The notes under the pieces: generated by a model
The model's database searches: none
What the model was told of the DNA's origin: nothing
Seen by the model: only the letters and a program-made list of their open reading frames with translations
Part shown: positions 14,914-22,544 of the stretch, in pieces
Layout: each line of letters opens with the position of its first letter
How positions within the stretch are numbered: the stretch's first letter is position 1
NCBI GenBank assembly: GCA_944392655.1
Contig: CALXXL010000020.1
Coordinates: 1-36,583, forward strand
Direction: 5' to 3'
From: an uncultured Victivallaceae bacterium
GTDB taxonomy: Bacteria; Verrucomicrobiota; Lentisphaeria; Victivallales; Victivallaceae
DNA length: 36,583 bases
Program-made: the position numbers and the translations under genes

Positions 14914-17277
14914 ATGCGATATTTGCTTATATTTATGACTGTGTTTGCGGCGTTTTTCTGCCGTGCGCAGGAGGAGGCTGATTCCGCTGCGGCCGACTTG
15001 AGTGAACTCATGGCAGGTGATATAGAGAAGCAGAATAACATCACCCAGCTTGAAGATTGGAGTTTTGTGCTTGCCCGTCTTGAATCGCAGATAACCCGGG
15101 CCGAGCAGGTGATGGACGGTTATCGCAGTAATTATCTGAAATACGGCCGTGACTTTATTCAATTCAGCCGTTACGTTGAGCAGCAGGCAGACGAATTGAG
15201 ATTTCTGCTATCCATAAGTCCTCCGGGAGATGTTTTTGAGATAACGCTGCACTGCCAGCAGATAGATGAGTTATACGGAGCGTTTCAGAAGCGTTACCGG
15301 GTTCTGCTGTCTATTCGTGATGCGGCTGAGATGCTGATAGCGCGTACTGCCAACATCGAGCGTGAGTTGAATGCGATGCGCAGCGATCCGCAGTATGTGA
15401 AATATGCTGATCAGCTGAAATTGTGTGCGGACAAATACAGCAGTTTTCAGTCTCGTGCCCGTGAAGTTATAAAGACGGTGGACAGTTTTATTGATTCAGA
15501 TCTGGTAAAGAGTCTGGATTCTTTAGCGGAGCAGGCGGCGGCGGAGCGTACCGAGATAATCGACAATGTATTTTTCAGCCGCCGTGAGAGTTATTCTGAA
15601 CTTCTGCCGAATCAGAAAGAGATATTTGTCTACTGGTTTTATACTTATATGGACATGAAAGAGGTTGCCCGCAATCTTCCCTCCGGTAATACTCTTATCT
15701 GGTTTACCGCTATTTTCGGAGTGTTGTTTGGTATATTTCTGTTTATCGGTCCGAAATGGATTTATCCGTGGCTTCTGCGTTATGCGATGTTTCCGGACAA
15801 ATACCGTAAATCCAGGTTGTTTTTCGGTGCCGGATTACTGATAACTCTGGCGCTGACGTTTTATCTTTTTCAATACCGTGCGGCGTTAAGCAGTTCGTCG
15901 CAGCTGCATCAGTTCAGTCAGACTCTTGGTGCATGTGCGTTGCTGATGCTGGCGTTGGCCTTCCGGATGGAGCGGGATATGATGCGGCGCTGTCTGCGTT
16001 TTTATTTTCCGTTTTTCATCCAGAATCTTCTGGCCAGTTTAATGTTTATATGGGTGATGTCGTATCAGCTTCTGATGCTGTTTACGGTGCCGCTTAATAT
16101 AATAATTCTGTTGTGGGCGCTCTGGCTTATGCGCAAGGGGCCTTATCCGGTATTTGACCGTGTAGTCGGTTGGATTGCCATTGTTGCGGTTGCGTTGGAA
16201 ACGCTGATTGCGGCATCAGGATTTCTGTATATTGGATTTACGATGATGCTGTCCGGATTTGTGGTTTTAGGATTGTTTCAGGCGGCGGTGGCGATCTCCC
16301 GGATCATCCTTTCCAAGATTGATCAGGAGCCGCAGAAGCTGGTTACAAATATGATGCTTTATCATCTGGTATTGCCGCTTCTGTGGCTGGCCGGAGCCGG
16401 AGTGATCGTCAGCAATATATCGATAACCTATCATCTCAAAGGCTGGCTGGAGCACTGGGTGGATAAAGACATAAAGATCCACAATTTGCTGTCGTTCAGT
16501 ATGAATGATGTATTGACAATAGTTATTGTGCTTCTGGTTTTGATATTTTTAATTTCGCTGGCCAAGCTGATAATCTTCAATATCTACAAAAACTCCAAAG
16601 ATCTTGGAATGGTATCGTCATTTGTCACGCTGGGGACTTATATTGCGTGGACCTTGTTTGTCATATTTGTCCTGCTGATCTGTCAGGTGCAGTATTCAAG
16701 TTTACTGGTTATACTTGGCGGATTCAGCGTAGGTATAGGTTTTGCGTTGAAGGAGGTGTTGGAGAACTTCATCTCCGGCATTATTCTTCTTATCGGTCAG
16801 CAGGTGCGTCCGGGTGACGAGATTGAGTTTGACGGCATTTACGCCAGGGTGAACACGGTGAGTTTCCGGGCCACGGTTATCGAGACGTTTGACGGTTCGA
16901 TTATCACTCTGCCCAACACCAATGTTCTTTCGAAGGACTTCCGGAACTGGACGCGCAAAGGTTGGCGGATGCGTCGGGACTTCCATGTCGGAGTATCTTA
17001 TGATGCGGATCTGAAACTGGTGCGCCGTACGATGCTTGATGCGGCGGCGGCAACTCCGGCGGTTTTCACCTCGCCTGAGCCGGAAGTTTACTGTACTGAG
17101 CTGAATGACAGTTCGATAGACTTTGTACTCCGCTTCTGGCTCCGTGCCGGCGAGCAGACCAGTGTAATGTCGCAATTGCGGGAGAACGTGGTCATGCTGT
17201 TCCGTGAACGCGGGATAGAGATTCCGTTCAATCAGCTGGATGTAACGGTATCGTCCGACAATCCTGGAAAAGAGTAA
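14914..17277 (+). CDS. Large MscS-family mechanosensitive channel
   Basis: About 787 residues. A signal peptide (1-18, ending FFCRA before QEEAD) leads to a periplasmic, helix-rich domain (about 20-240) with coiled-coil character. Several transmembrane segments (about 250-590) follow. The MscS pore helix and beta domain come next: GGFSVGIGFALKEVLENFISG (around 602-622), then RPGDEIEFDG and TLPNTNVLSKDFRNW, and the C-terminal alpha/beta domain. This layout matches the MscK/MscM (YjeP) type, which opens under membrane tension to release ions and solutes. GGGAG (14900-14904) sits 9 bases before this ATG. ATG at 14908 or GTG at 14863 are alternatives, but they fit the ribosome site or the signal peptide less well. 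Confidence 0.8.
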   Translation: MRYLLIFMTVFAAFFCRAQEEADSAAADLSELMAGDIEKQNNITQLEDWSFVLARLESQITRAEQVMDGYRSNYLKYGRDFIQFSRYVEQQADELRFLLSISPPGDVFEITLHCQQIDELYGAFQKRYRVLLSIRDAAEMLIARTANIERELNAMRSDPQYVKYADQLKLCADKYSSFQSRAREVIKTVDSFIDSDLVKSLDSLAEQAAAERTEIIDNVFFSRRESYSELLPNQKEIFVYWFYTYMDMKEVARNLPSGNTLIWFTAIFGVLFGIFLFIGPKWIYPWLLRYAMFPDKYRKSRLFFGAGLLITLALTFYLFQYRAALSSSSQLHQFSQTLGACALLMLALAFRMERDMMRRCLRFYFPFFIQNLLASLMFIWVMSYQLLMLFTVPLNIIILLWALWLMRKGPYPVFDRVVGWIAIVAVALETLIAASGFLYIGFTMMLSGFVVLGLFQAAVAISRIILSKIDQEPQKLVTNMMLYHLVLPLLWLAGAGVIVSNISITYHLKGWLEHWVDKDIKIHNLLSFSMNDVLTIVIVLLVLIFLISLAKLIIFNIYKNSKDLGMVSSFVTLGTYIAWTLFVIFVLLICQVQYSSLLVILGGFSVGIGFALKEVLENFISGIILLIGQQVRPGDEIEFDGIYARVNTVSFRATVIETFDGSIITLPNTNVLSKDFRNWTRKGWRMRRDFHVGVSYDADLKLVRRTMLDAAAATPAVFTSPEPEVYCTELNDSSIDFVLRFWLRAGEQTSVMSQLRENVVMLFRERGIEIPFNQLDVTVSSDNPGKE

Positions 17278-17281
17278 AAAA

Positions 17282-17312
17282 AAGAACCGCACCAATAAAA
17301 AGTGCGGTTCTT
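17282..17312. terminator. Bidirectional intrinsic terminator
   Basis: Perfect 11-bp stem AAGAACCGCAC/GTGCGGTTCTT with a 9-base loop between two convergent genes. On the minus strand eight T follow, so it strongly ends the thioredoxin-like gene. On the + strand the tail is CTTCTG-like and weaker. Confidence 0.8.
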
Positions 17313-17327
17313 CTGTTGAGAATCAGG

Positions 17328-17918
17328 TTATTTCAACGCCTTTTCCAGGTGGGCGATATATTTTTCCACACCACCTTCCTCATAACCGGTACGGAATATC
17401 TCCTTACCGGAGGCGTCAGCTATTATTACAGTTGGATAACCTTCAATCTTAAATAGTTGCGCCAGAATCTGGTTTTGGGTTTTTAGATTTTCCTCCTGCT
17501 TGATATTGTTGGGGAAATCCAGACTTACCAGGATAAGATTATTTTTTGCCCAGTCGAGGAACTCTTTTTTGCTCAGAACCTCTTCATCGAGCTTGATACA
17601 CCAGTAGCACCAGTCCGAGCCGTGGAAGAGCAGGAACATCTTTTTATTTTCCTCTTTTGCCTTCTTCTGCGCGGCGGTATAATTGGTATACCAGACGATC
17701 TCTTCTTCCGGTGCGGCATCGGAAGCAACGCCGGTTTTTCCGGCCTGGGTTGCAGTTGTTGCTGTGTCTTTGGCCGCTGTATTATCTTCAGCGGCCTGCG
17801 CTGCTGCCGTGATATTTTTTTGCACAGCTGCTTCGTTTGGCCGGATCCATAATGCGGCGAAGAAGATTATGACCACCACAATCACCACTCCGCCGAACCA
17901 TTTTCTCTTTTCGCTCAT
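17328..17918 (-). CDS. Membrane-anchored thioredoxin-like protein
   Basis: A 196-residue protein. A basic N-terminus and one membrane helix (8-24) anchor it with the bulk in the periplasm. Residues 27-70 are a low-complexity Ala/Thr linker. The thioredoxin-like domain (75-196) has the redox motif WCYWC (103-107, Cys104 and Cys107) and cis-proline at GYPT (Pro162), as in the thioredoxin_7/DUF255-like families. It probably reduces or repairs disulfides in envelope proteins. The start at 17918 is fixed by GGAGG 7 bases upstream; a longer in-frame stretch upstream has no support. A consensus-like promoter precedes it, so it can be expressed apart from the UPF0489 gene. Confidence 0.8.
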   Translation of the reverse strand: MSEKRKWFGGVVIVVVIIFFAALWIRPNEAAVQKNITAAAQAAEDNTAAKDTATTATQAGKTGVASDAAPEEEIVWYTNYTAAQKKAKEENKKMFLLFHGSDWCYWCIKLDEEVLSKKEFLDWAKNNLILVSLDFPNNIKQEENLKTQNQILAQLFKIEGYPTVIIADASGKEIFRTGYEEGGVEKYIAHLEKALK

Positions 17919-17973
17919 AGTTCTACCTCCTGAATAGTTTTTTTGAGGTTGTTGTTTATAACTTTTATTTATT

Positions 17974-18002
17974 ATTATATTACAAAAATACCTGTTATTC
18001 AA
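17974..18002 (-). promoter_or_regulatory. Strong promoter of the thioredoxin-like gene
   Basis: Minus-strand -35 TTGAAT (18002-17997) and perfect -10 TATAAT (17979-17974) with a 17-base spacer, leaving a 5-prime leader of about 50 bases before the ATG. Confidence 0.65.
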
Positions 18003-18031
18003 GTTATATATAAAATAAGTGATGATATTTA

Positions 18032-18673
18032 TCACGCTATCATGTTCATAAGCTGTTGGAGGATATATTCACTGTTCATCCGGTCTTCCGGACGGCTGAG
18101 AATTTTCACCCATTCCCGTTCCATGGAGAAGGTTATAAATTCTGCGTGTTGCATGAGTCCGGCAAAAAACTCCGGTCTTTCCGGATGCAGTGAACGTTTG
18201 GTGATAAAATAATCCAGATCGATATCGAGAATATACGGCTTATCCGGTATTGCCTGAAGTTTGGTTGAAAGGAATTCGCTCTCCAGCATTTTATCCGCGC
18301 GCCGGAAGAATTCTTCGTCCAGCAGATTTACATCCTGTTCTTGCAAATTCCGCACCTCATCGGGTACATATATGGTCAATCCTTCCGGTACCGATGCAGT
18401 AAAATCGAAGTGGCTGATCAGGGTAATGGAGTTGACGATTCCGCTTTTAAGCGCATAATCAAAATGTTCATCGTGGCGGAGATACTTCAGATTTTCCACA
18501 ACTTTTTCCGGATTTGCGCTGAATTCAGGAGGAGTGCCGCCTTTTTGAATAAAGCGGAGAAAGGCCGGCAGAGTATCGGTATGGAAATCGAGCGATACAA
18601 CCTCCATAGCCGGAGACGCTGCCCAGAACGGCAACACTTCATGGTGCTGTTCAACAACGGCGAAATTCTTCAC
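18032..18673 (-). CDS. UPF0489 family protein
   Basis: A 213-residue protein of the UPF0489 family (related to human C5orf22), of unknown function. Conserved polar motifs resemble an arginase/deacetylase-type metal site: EQHHEVLPFW (8-17), SLDFHTD (27-33), RHDEHFDYA (66-74) and ILDIDLDYF (148-156). A hydrolase role is therefore possible but unproven. The start is GTG at 18673, which overlaps the comF stop as GTGA with an AAGAGGTG ribosome site inside comF. A longer reading from 18739 would lie wholly inside comF. The two genes are translationally coupled, which is the main clue to a shared process. Confidence 0.75.
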   Translation of the reverse strand: MKNFAVVEQHHEVLPFWAASPAMEVVSLDFHTDTLPAFLRFIQKGGTPPEFSANPEKVVENLKYLRHDEHFDYALKSGIVNSITLISHFDFTASVPEGLTIYVPDEVRNLQEQDVNLLDEEFFRRADKMLESEFLSTKLQAIPDKPYILDIDLDYFITKRSLHPERPEFFAGLMQHAEFITFSMEREWVKILSRPEDRMNSEYILQQLMNMIA

Positions 18674-19395
18674 ATTACACCTCTTCTTGCTATGGTAAAA
18701 ACCCCGATTGACGCGGGATTTCCGGTTTGCAGCGCACATGCGGCGGCATTCAGAGTTGCCCCGGTGGTGAATACGTCGTCCAGCAGCAGAATATGCTTTG
18801 AGTTGACATATTCAATATTTTTCTGCGGCAGACTAAAGGTGTTTTTCAGTGTTTTGAGTCGTCTCTGGCGGTTCTGACGTGATTGCGGTGCAGTATATTT
18901 AGATCGCCGGAGCAGATTGCGGTATGGTATGCCGGTTATCGCGGAGAGTTCTCTGGAAATAATTTCGCTCTGATTGTATCCCCGTTTCATCTGGCGCAGA
19001 AAATGCAGCGGCACAGGTACAATCAAATCGTATTTCATCAAAAATTCTCCTGCGTTTCCTGCGGCCATCTGAGCCAGCATAATTCCGTTTTCCGGACGGT
19101 GTTGGAATTTGAGCTGTACAATCATTTCGCGGATTGTGCCGTTATAATCAAATGCCGCATAAGCATCATCCCACGGGCGTGTTCCGGCTTCGAGACATTG
19201 GCTGCACTCAGCAAATATTCCATCGCTTTTTCCGCCGCAACCCGGGCAGTGTGGAGGTTCTATGGGGTGGATTTTCTGCCGGCACTCCCGGCACAGGCCG
19301 TTATTTTCTGTGGTTTTGCCGCAGCCCGGGCATGAAAAAGCGAGCAGATTTTCCATGCTCCAAATCAGCAGATTTTTTACTCTATTTCCCGGCAT
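18670..19395 (-). CDS. comF: ComF-family phosphoribosyltransferase-like protein
   Basis: A 241-residue protein. Four CxxC pairs (CPGC 22-25, CREC 35-38, CPGC 50-53, CSQC 64-67) form the N-terminal zinc-binding part. The type I phosphoribosyltransferase domain follows with PVPLH (127-131), RGYNQS (138-143), the RxNRxxR region and the PRPP loop ILLLDDVFTTGAT (202-214). ComF/GntX proteins are linked to DNA uptake or nucleotide salvage. The true catalytic role is unsettled. The ATG lies only 10 bases past a terminator stem and has no clear Shine-Dalgarno, so expression may depend on read-through or the start may lie slightly inside. Coupled to UPF0489 downstream. Confidence 0.83.
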   Translation of the reverse strand: MPGNRVKNLLIWSMENLLAFSCPGCGKTTENNGLCRECRQKIHPIEPPHCPGCGGKSDGIFAECSQCLEAGTRPWDDAYAAFDYNGTIREMIVQLKFQHRPENGIMLAQMAAGNAGEFLMKYDLIVPVPLHFLRQMKRGYNQSEIISRELSAITGIPYRNLLRRSKYTAPQSRQNRQRRLKTLKNTFSLPQKNIEYVNSKHILLLDDVFTTGATLNAAACALQTGNPASIGVFTIARRGVM

Positions 19396-19404
19396 AAACA
19401 GAAA

Positions 19405-19429
19405 AAGCCGGGGTTTCTTTCCCCGGCTT
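19405..19429 (-). terminator. Terminator or attenuator between the 35-residue gene and comF
   Basis: Perfect 9-bp stem AAGCCGGGG/CCCCGGCTT with a 7-base loop. On the minus strand the stem runs into TTTTTC. It follows the small basic gene by about 10 bases and precedes the comF ATG by about 10, so comF may be expressed by partial read-through. Confidence 0.75.
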
Positions 19430-19439
19430 CATCGGAAAA

Positions 19440-19547
19440 TTATTTCTTTTTTCCTGCCGCGATCGCGGCGCGAACTTTTTCTTTCTGGCGTTCCAGATAG
19501 GCCTTGCGGCGGGAACGCTTTTCGAATTTAGAGTGTTGTTTGCTCAT
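19440..19547 (-). CDS. 35-residue highly basic protein
   Basis: Reading from ATG 19547 on the minus strand gives MSKQHSKFEKRSRRKAYLER and then 15 more residues ending AAGKKK. More than a third of the residues are Lys or Arg, predicted to form one long helix. AGGAG lies 7 bases before the ATG, a plausible promoter lies upstream and a strong terminator follows. This is complete gene architecture around a very short frame. The composition suggests RNA or ribosome binding, as for bacterial small basic or ribosomal-type proteins. I do not recognise a named family with confidence. Confidence 0.72.
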   Translation of the reverse strand: MSKQHSKFEKRSRRKAYLERQKEKVRAAIAAGKKK

Positions 19548-19591
19548 TCTTCAGCTCCTGTATATTTAAACTGTGAATCTCAAGCCCGTAT

Positions 19592-19619
19592 AATCTACTC
19601 CTGATTGAATTTTTTGCAA
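19592..19619 (-). promoter_or_regulatory. Possible promoter of the 35-residue gene
   Basis: Minus-strand -35 TTGCAA (19619-19614) and -10 TAGATT (19597-19592), spacer 16, about 45 bases upstream of the ATG. Confidence 0.4.
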
Positions 19620-19662
19620 CCCCTGAGTCTATAAAAATCTCCATAAATCCGTGGTGATAAAT

Positions 19663-19691
19663 TTGAAATTTGGAGCATACAATGATATTTT
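19663..19691 (+). promoter_or_regulatory. Promoter of the epimerase-lyase-TetR operon
   Basis: -35 TTGAAA (19663-19668) and -10 TATTTT (19686-19691) with a 17-base spacer, giving a leader of about 55 bases before the ATG at 19755. Confidence 0.5.
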
Positions 19692-19754
19692 ATGCTAATT
19701 AAAACAACCGGTTGGATTTTTTTTACAGCTGTAACCTATAAGGAGAGACAAAGT

Positions 19755-20789
19755 ATGGATATGCCGGAAAAGATTTTGAATGAGACAGAGCTGGAGAATT
19801 TTCTTGCGGTTCCCGCTCCCGGCCTCATTGAGATGATGAAGCGTCTGGACGGGGATATAATGATACTTGGCGTAGCCGGTAAAATGGGCGTTACGATGGC
19901 GTTTCAGGCGGTGGAGGCGATTAAAGCCGCCGGAGTATCGAAAACGGTTTATGGTGTAGCGCGTTTTTCGAATCCGGAAGAACAGAGCAAGCTGGAAGCG
20001 CATGGAGTAAAGACGATCAAGTGTGATCTGTTGAATGAAGATGCGATAGCGTCTCTGCCGGAGGTAAAGAATATTGTCTTCATGGCGGGGCGCAAGTTTG
20101 GTACCGGCGGGAGTGAAGCGCAAACCTGGGAGATGAATGTTCTTGCACCACATTATGTGGTAAAACGTTTCCGCAACAGCCGTGTGGTGGTATTTTCAAC
20201 AGGCTGTGTTTATCCGCTGGTTGGTCCGGCGACAGGTGGCTGTACGGAAGAGGTGGTTCCTGAACCGATAGGTGAATATTCACAGAGCTGTCTGGGGCGT
20301 GAGCGGATATTGGAGGCAGATGCGGCGCGTTATGGGACCAAACTTCTGCTTTTCCGGCTTAATTATGCGATTGATCTGCGTTATGGGGTGCTGCATGACA
20401 TAGCCAGTCTGGTGTGGCAGGGCAAACCGGTATCGCGTGGGGTCAGTCATTTTAACGTTGTGTGGCAGGGGGATGCGAATGCTTATGCATTGATGGCGCT
20501 TGAACTGGCGGATAATCCTCCGGCTTATTTGAATGTCACTGGTCCAGAGACGATAAGTGTGGAATATATAGCTGAGGCCTTTGGGCGTGCATTTGGCAAA
20601 GAGGTAGTTTTTGAAGGCGAACCCAGCAATCACTGCTATTTGAATAATGCCGGTAAATGTTTTAAACTTCTGGGCTATCCGCGTGTGCCATTGTTGTGGA
20701 TGATCGAGCGTCAGGCGGAATGGTTTTTAGCTGGCGGGCGCTCGTTGAACAAGCCGACTCACTTTGAAGTTAACAATGGTAAATTCTAA
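19755..20789 (+). CDS. NAD(P)-binding epimerase/dehydratase-like protein
   Basis: A 344-residue short-chain dehydrogenase of the extended (epimerase) type. The dinucleotide loop is GVAGKMG (39-45). FSTGCVYP (147-154) matches the catalytic Ser/Thr strand. EYSQSCLGRE (174-183) sits where the YxxxK site belongs, with Tyr175 kept but Lys replaced by Cys179. Redox or epimerase chemistry may therefore be altered or lost. The ATG at 19755 has AGGAGAG upstream; an earlier in-frame ATG at 19692 has none. It is the first gene of an operon with a DapA-family lyase and a TetR regulator, suggesting a pathway for a sugar acid or similar hydroxy-keto compound. The substrate is unknown. Confidence 0.75.
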   Translation: MDMPEKILNETELENFLAVPAPGLIEMMKRLDGDIMILGVAGKMGVTMAFQAVEAIKAAGVSKTVYGVARFSNPEEQSKLEAHGVKTIKCDLLNEDAIASLPEVKNIVFMAGRKFGTGGSEAQTWEMNVLAPHYVVKRFRNSRVVVFSTGCVYPLVGPATGGCTEEVVPEPIGEYSQSCLGRERILEADAARYGTKLLLFRLNYAIDLRYGVLHDIASLVWQGKPVSRGVSHFNVVWQGDANAYALMALELADNPPAYLNVTGPETISVEYIAEAFGRAFGKEVVFEGEPSNHCYLNNAGKCFKLLGYPRVPLLWMIERQAEWFLAGGRSLNKPTHFEVNNGKF

Positions 20790-20804
20790 AGAGGGATTGA
20801 TAAA

Positions 20805-21887
20805 ATGAAACGAATCAGCGACATAGATCCCCTGGTGCTGGCGAATTTCCGTCGTGGCTGTGTAATTCCTGCGCAGCCTCTGGCGTTGGACTCGAACCGT
20901 AAATTTGCGCCGCGTTATCAGCGTGCGTTGACCCGTTATTACATAGATGCCGGGGTTGGCGGTATAGCAGTTGGTGTGCACTCGACGCAGTTTGAGATCC
21001 GCAAACCGGAGATTGGGCTGTTTGAGCCGGTTCTGCGTGAGACAAGCGCATTTATAGATGAGTGGTGTGCCAAGCGTGGTCATAAGATATTAAAAGTAGC
21101 CGGGGTTTGCGGCAAGCGGGATCAGGCGGTATACGAAGCTGAATTTGCGGCGTCTGTCGGCTATGATGCGGTGTTGCTGAGTATGGCGGCATTTGCCGGC
21201 GACACGGTGGAAGCGATGGTGGAACACTGTCGTACGATAGCCGGAATCATTCCTGTAATCGGTTTTTATCTTCAGCCGAGTGTTGGTGGTCGGATACTGC
21301 CTTACAGTTTCTGGCGTGAATTGGCGGAGATAGAAAATGTTCTTGGCATAAAGATGGCTCCGTTCAACCGTTATCAGACATTTGATGTTGTGCGGGCGGT
21401 GGCAGATTCGTCGCGGGCGGATGAGGTTACGCTTTACACCGGCAATGACGATAACATTCTGATAGATCTGCTTTCGCCTTATCAGATAGTCACATCTTCC
21501 GGGGTGAAGAATATGTCTATTCGCGGAGGTCTTCTTGGCCACTGGTGTGTATGGACGCGTAAAGCGGTTGAACTGCTTGAAGAGGTGCAGAAGCTTCGTG
21601 AATCCGGCAGCAGTTCCATTCCCTGGGAGTTATTGCAGCGCAATGTTAAGATAACCGATTCTAACGCGGCTTTTTTTGATCCGTCGCATGGTTTTGCCGG
21701 TTGTATTCCCGGTATACATGAAGTTCTGCGTCGGCAGGGGTTGCTGTTGGGTACCTGGTGTCTGAATCCGGCTGAAGTTCTCTCTCCCGGCCAGAGCGAA
21801 GAGATTGACCGGGTTTACGCAGCATATCCGGAGTTGAATGACGATGCTTTTGTTGCTGCAAATTTAGAGGATTGGCTAAATGGCTAG
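20805..21887 (+). CDS. DapA/NanA-family aldolase or lyase
   Basis: A 360-residue TIM-barrel protein of the dihydrodipicolinate synthase/N-acetylneuraminate lyase family, which makes or breaks C-C bonds through a Schiff base. PVIGFYLQPSVGGR (150-163) holds the catalytic Tyr155. NVLGIKMAPF (178-187) holds the Schiff-base Lys183. It is about 60 residues longer than classic DapA (about 290-300) because of a C-terminal extension. Together with the epimerase-like gene 15 bases upstream and a TetR gene overlapping by 8 bases, it is more likely catabolic, acting on a sugar acid or 2-keto acid, than a lysine-synthesis DapA. GAGGG upstream is a weak ribosome site. Confidence 0.8.
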   Translation: MKRISDIDPLVLANFRRGCVIPAQPLALDSNRKFAPRYQRALTRYYIDAGVGGIAVGVHSTQFEIRKPEIGLFEPVLRETSAFIDEWCAKRGHKILKVAGVCGKRDQAVYEAEFAASVGYDAVLLSMAAFAGDTVEAMVEHCRTIAGIIPVIGFYLQPSVGGRILPYSFWRELAEIENVLGIKMAPFNRYQTFDVVRAVADSSRADEVTLYTGNDDNILIDLLSPYQIVTSSGVKNMSIRGGLLGHWCVWTRKAVELLEEVQKLRESGSSSIPWELLQRNVKITDSNAAFFDPSHGFAGCIPGIHEVLRRQGLLLGTWCLNPAEVLSPGQSEEIDRVYAAYPELNDDAFVAANLEDWLNG

Positions 21888-22479
21888 GAAGCTCCAGCAG
21901 CGTGCGATCGAGACGCGCAAGCGTATTTTAACCGCGGCGCGGGAGCTTTTTGCGGAGCGTGGTTATTCCGGTGCCACGGTTGATGAGATTGCGTTGCGTG
22001 CCAAGGCCAACAAGCAGCGTATCTACGCCTATTTCGGCAATAAGCAGCAGTTATTTGAGACGGTGGTGCTGCAATTGTTTCAGGAGGTTGATCTTTTTGC
22101 GCAGACGGACATGCAGGATTGCCAGCCTGCTGACCTTTCGCGCCGGGTTATAGCCGGTTTTTTCAAGGTGCATTCCGAGCATCCGGAATTCTGGCGGCTG
22201 TTAACCTGGATAAATCTGGATGAGGCGATACATGTTGAGCGGTTGATAGGTGCCCGTTCTCATGAAAATGCAGCGATTCGCGAAGTGTTTGACCGCGGCA
22301 TAAAAGAAGGCGTGATCAAACCTATGCTGTTCCGGGATTACCTGTATACATTGCTTGCGGCGAGCTGGTTTTATTTTTCCAACCGCCGGACGCTGCCCTT
22401 AACACTGTCGCCGGATCTGTATTCGGCGGGTGGGCGTCAATTGCTGATAGATGAGGTTGCCGGACTGTTCAATCTTTGA
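21880..22479 (+). CDS. TetR-family transcriptional regulator
   Basis: A 199-residue regulator. The N-terminal DNA-binding domain (8-58) shows the TetR pattern: TRKRILTAARELFAERGYSGATVDEIA, then KQRIYAYFGNKQQLF. The C-terminal helical domain (60-199) would bind a ligand and dimerise. It overlaps the DapA-family gene by 8 bases, so it is made with the enzymes and most likely controls their operon, with a pathway metabolite as inducer. No clear operator is visible near 19663-19691. Confidence 0.9.
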   Translation: MARKLQQRAIETRKRILTAARELFAERGYSGATVDEIALRAKANKQRIYAYFGNKQQLFETVVLQLFQEVDLFAQTDMQDCQPADLSRRVIAGFFKVHSEHPEFWRLLTWINLDEAIHVERLIGARSHENAAIREVFDRGIKEGVIKPMLFRDYLYTLLAASWFYFSNRRTLPLTLSPDLYSAGGRQLLIDEVAGLFNL

Positions 22480-22488
22480 AGAAGAGGG

Positions 22489-22540
22489 TTGACGATATAA
22501 AAAAACACCGGATTAACCGGTGTTTTTTTTATATCGTCAA
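22489..22540. terminator. Very long bidirectional terminator
   Basis: TTGACGATAT, seven A, CACCGG, then an ATTAA loop, then CCGGTG, eight T and ATATCGTCAA. The arms are 23 and 24 bases and match throughout except for one extra T. T-tracts on both strands flank a CACCGG core, so it ends both the TetR operon and the convergent ygiQ gene. Confidence 0.85.
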
Positions 22541-22544
22541 AAGG

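Noticed and set aside
17919-18035. Longer start for the thioredoxin-like gene
   Set aside because: The extension would cross the consensus promoter and an AT-rich leader; GGAGG points to the ATG at 17918.
18674-18739. Longer UPF0489 start
   Set aside because: The extra 22 codons lie inside comF, do not match the family N-terminus, and the GTG at 18673 has a ribosome site and coupled stop.
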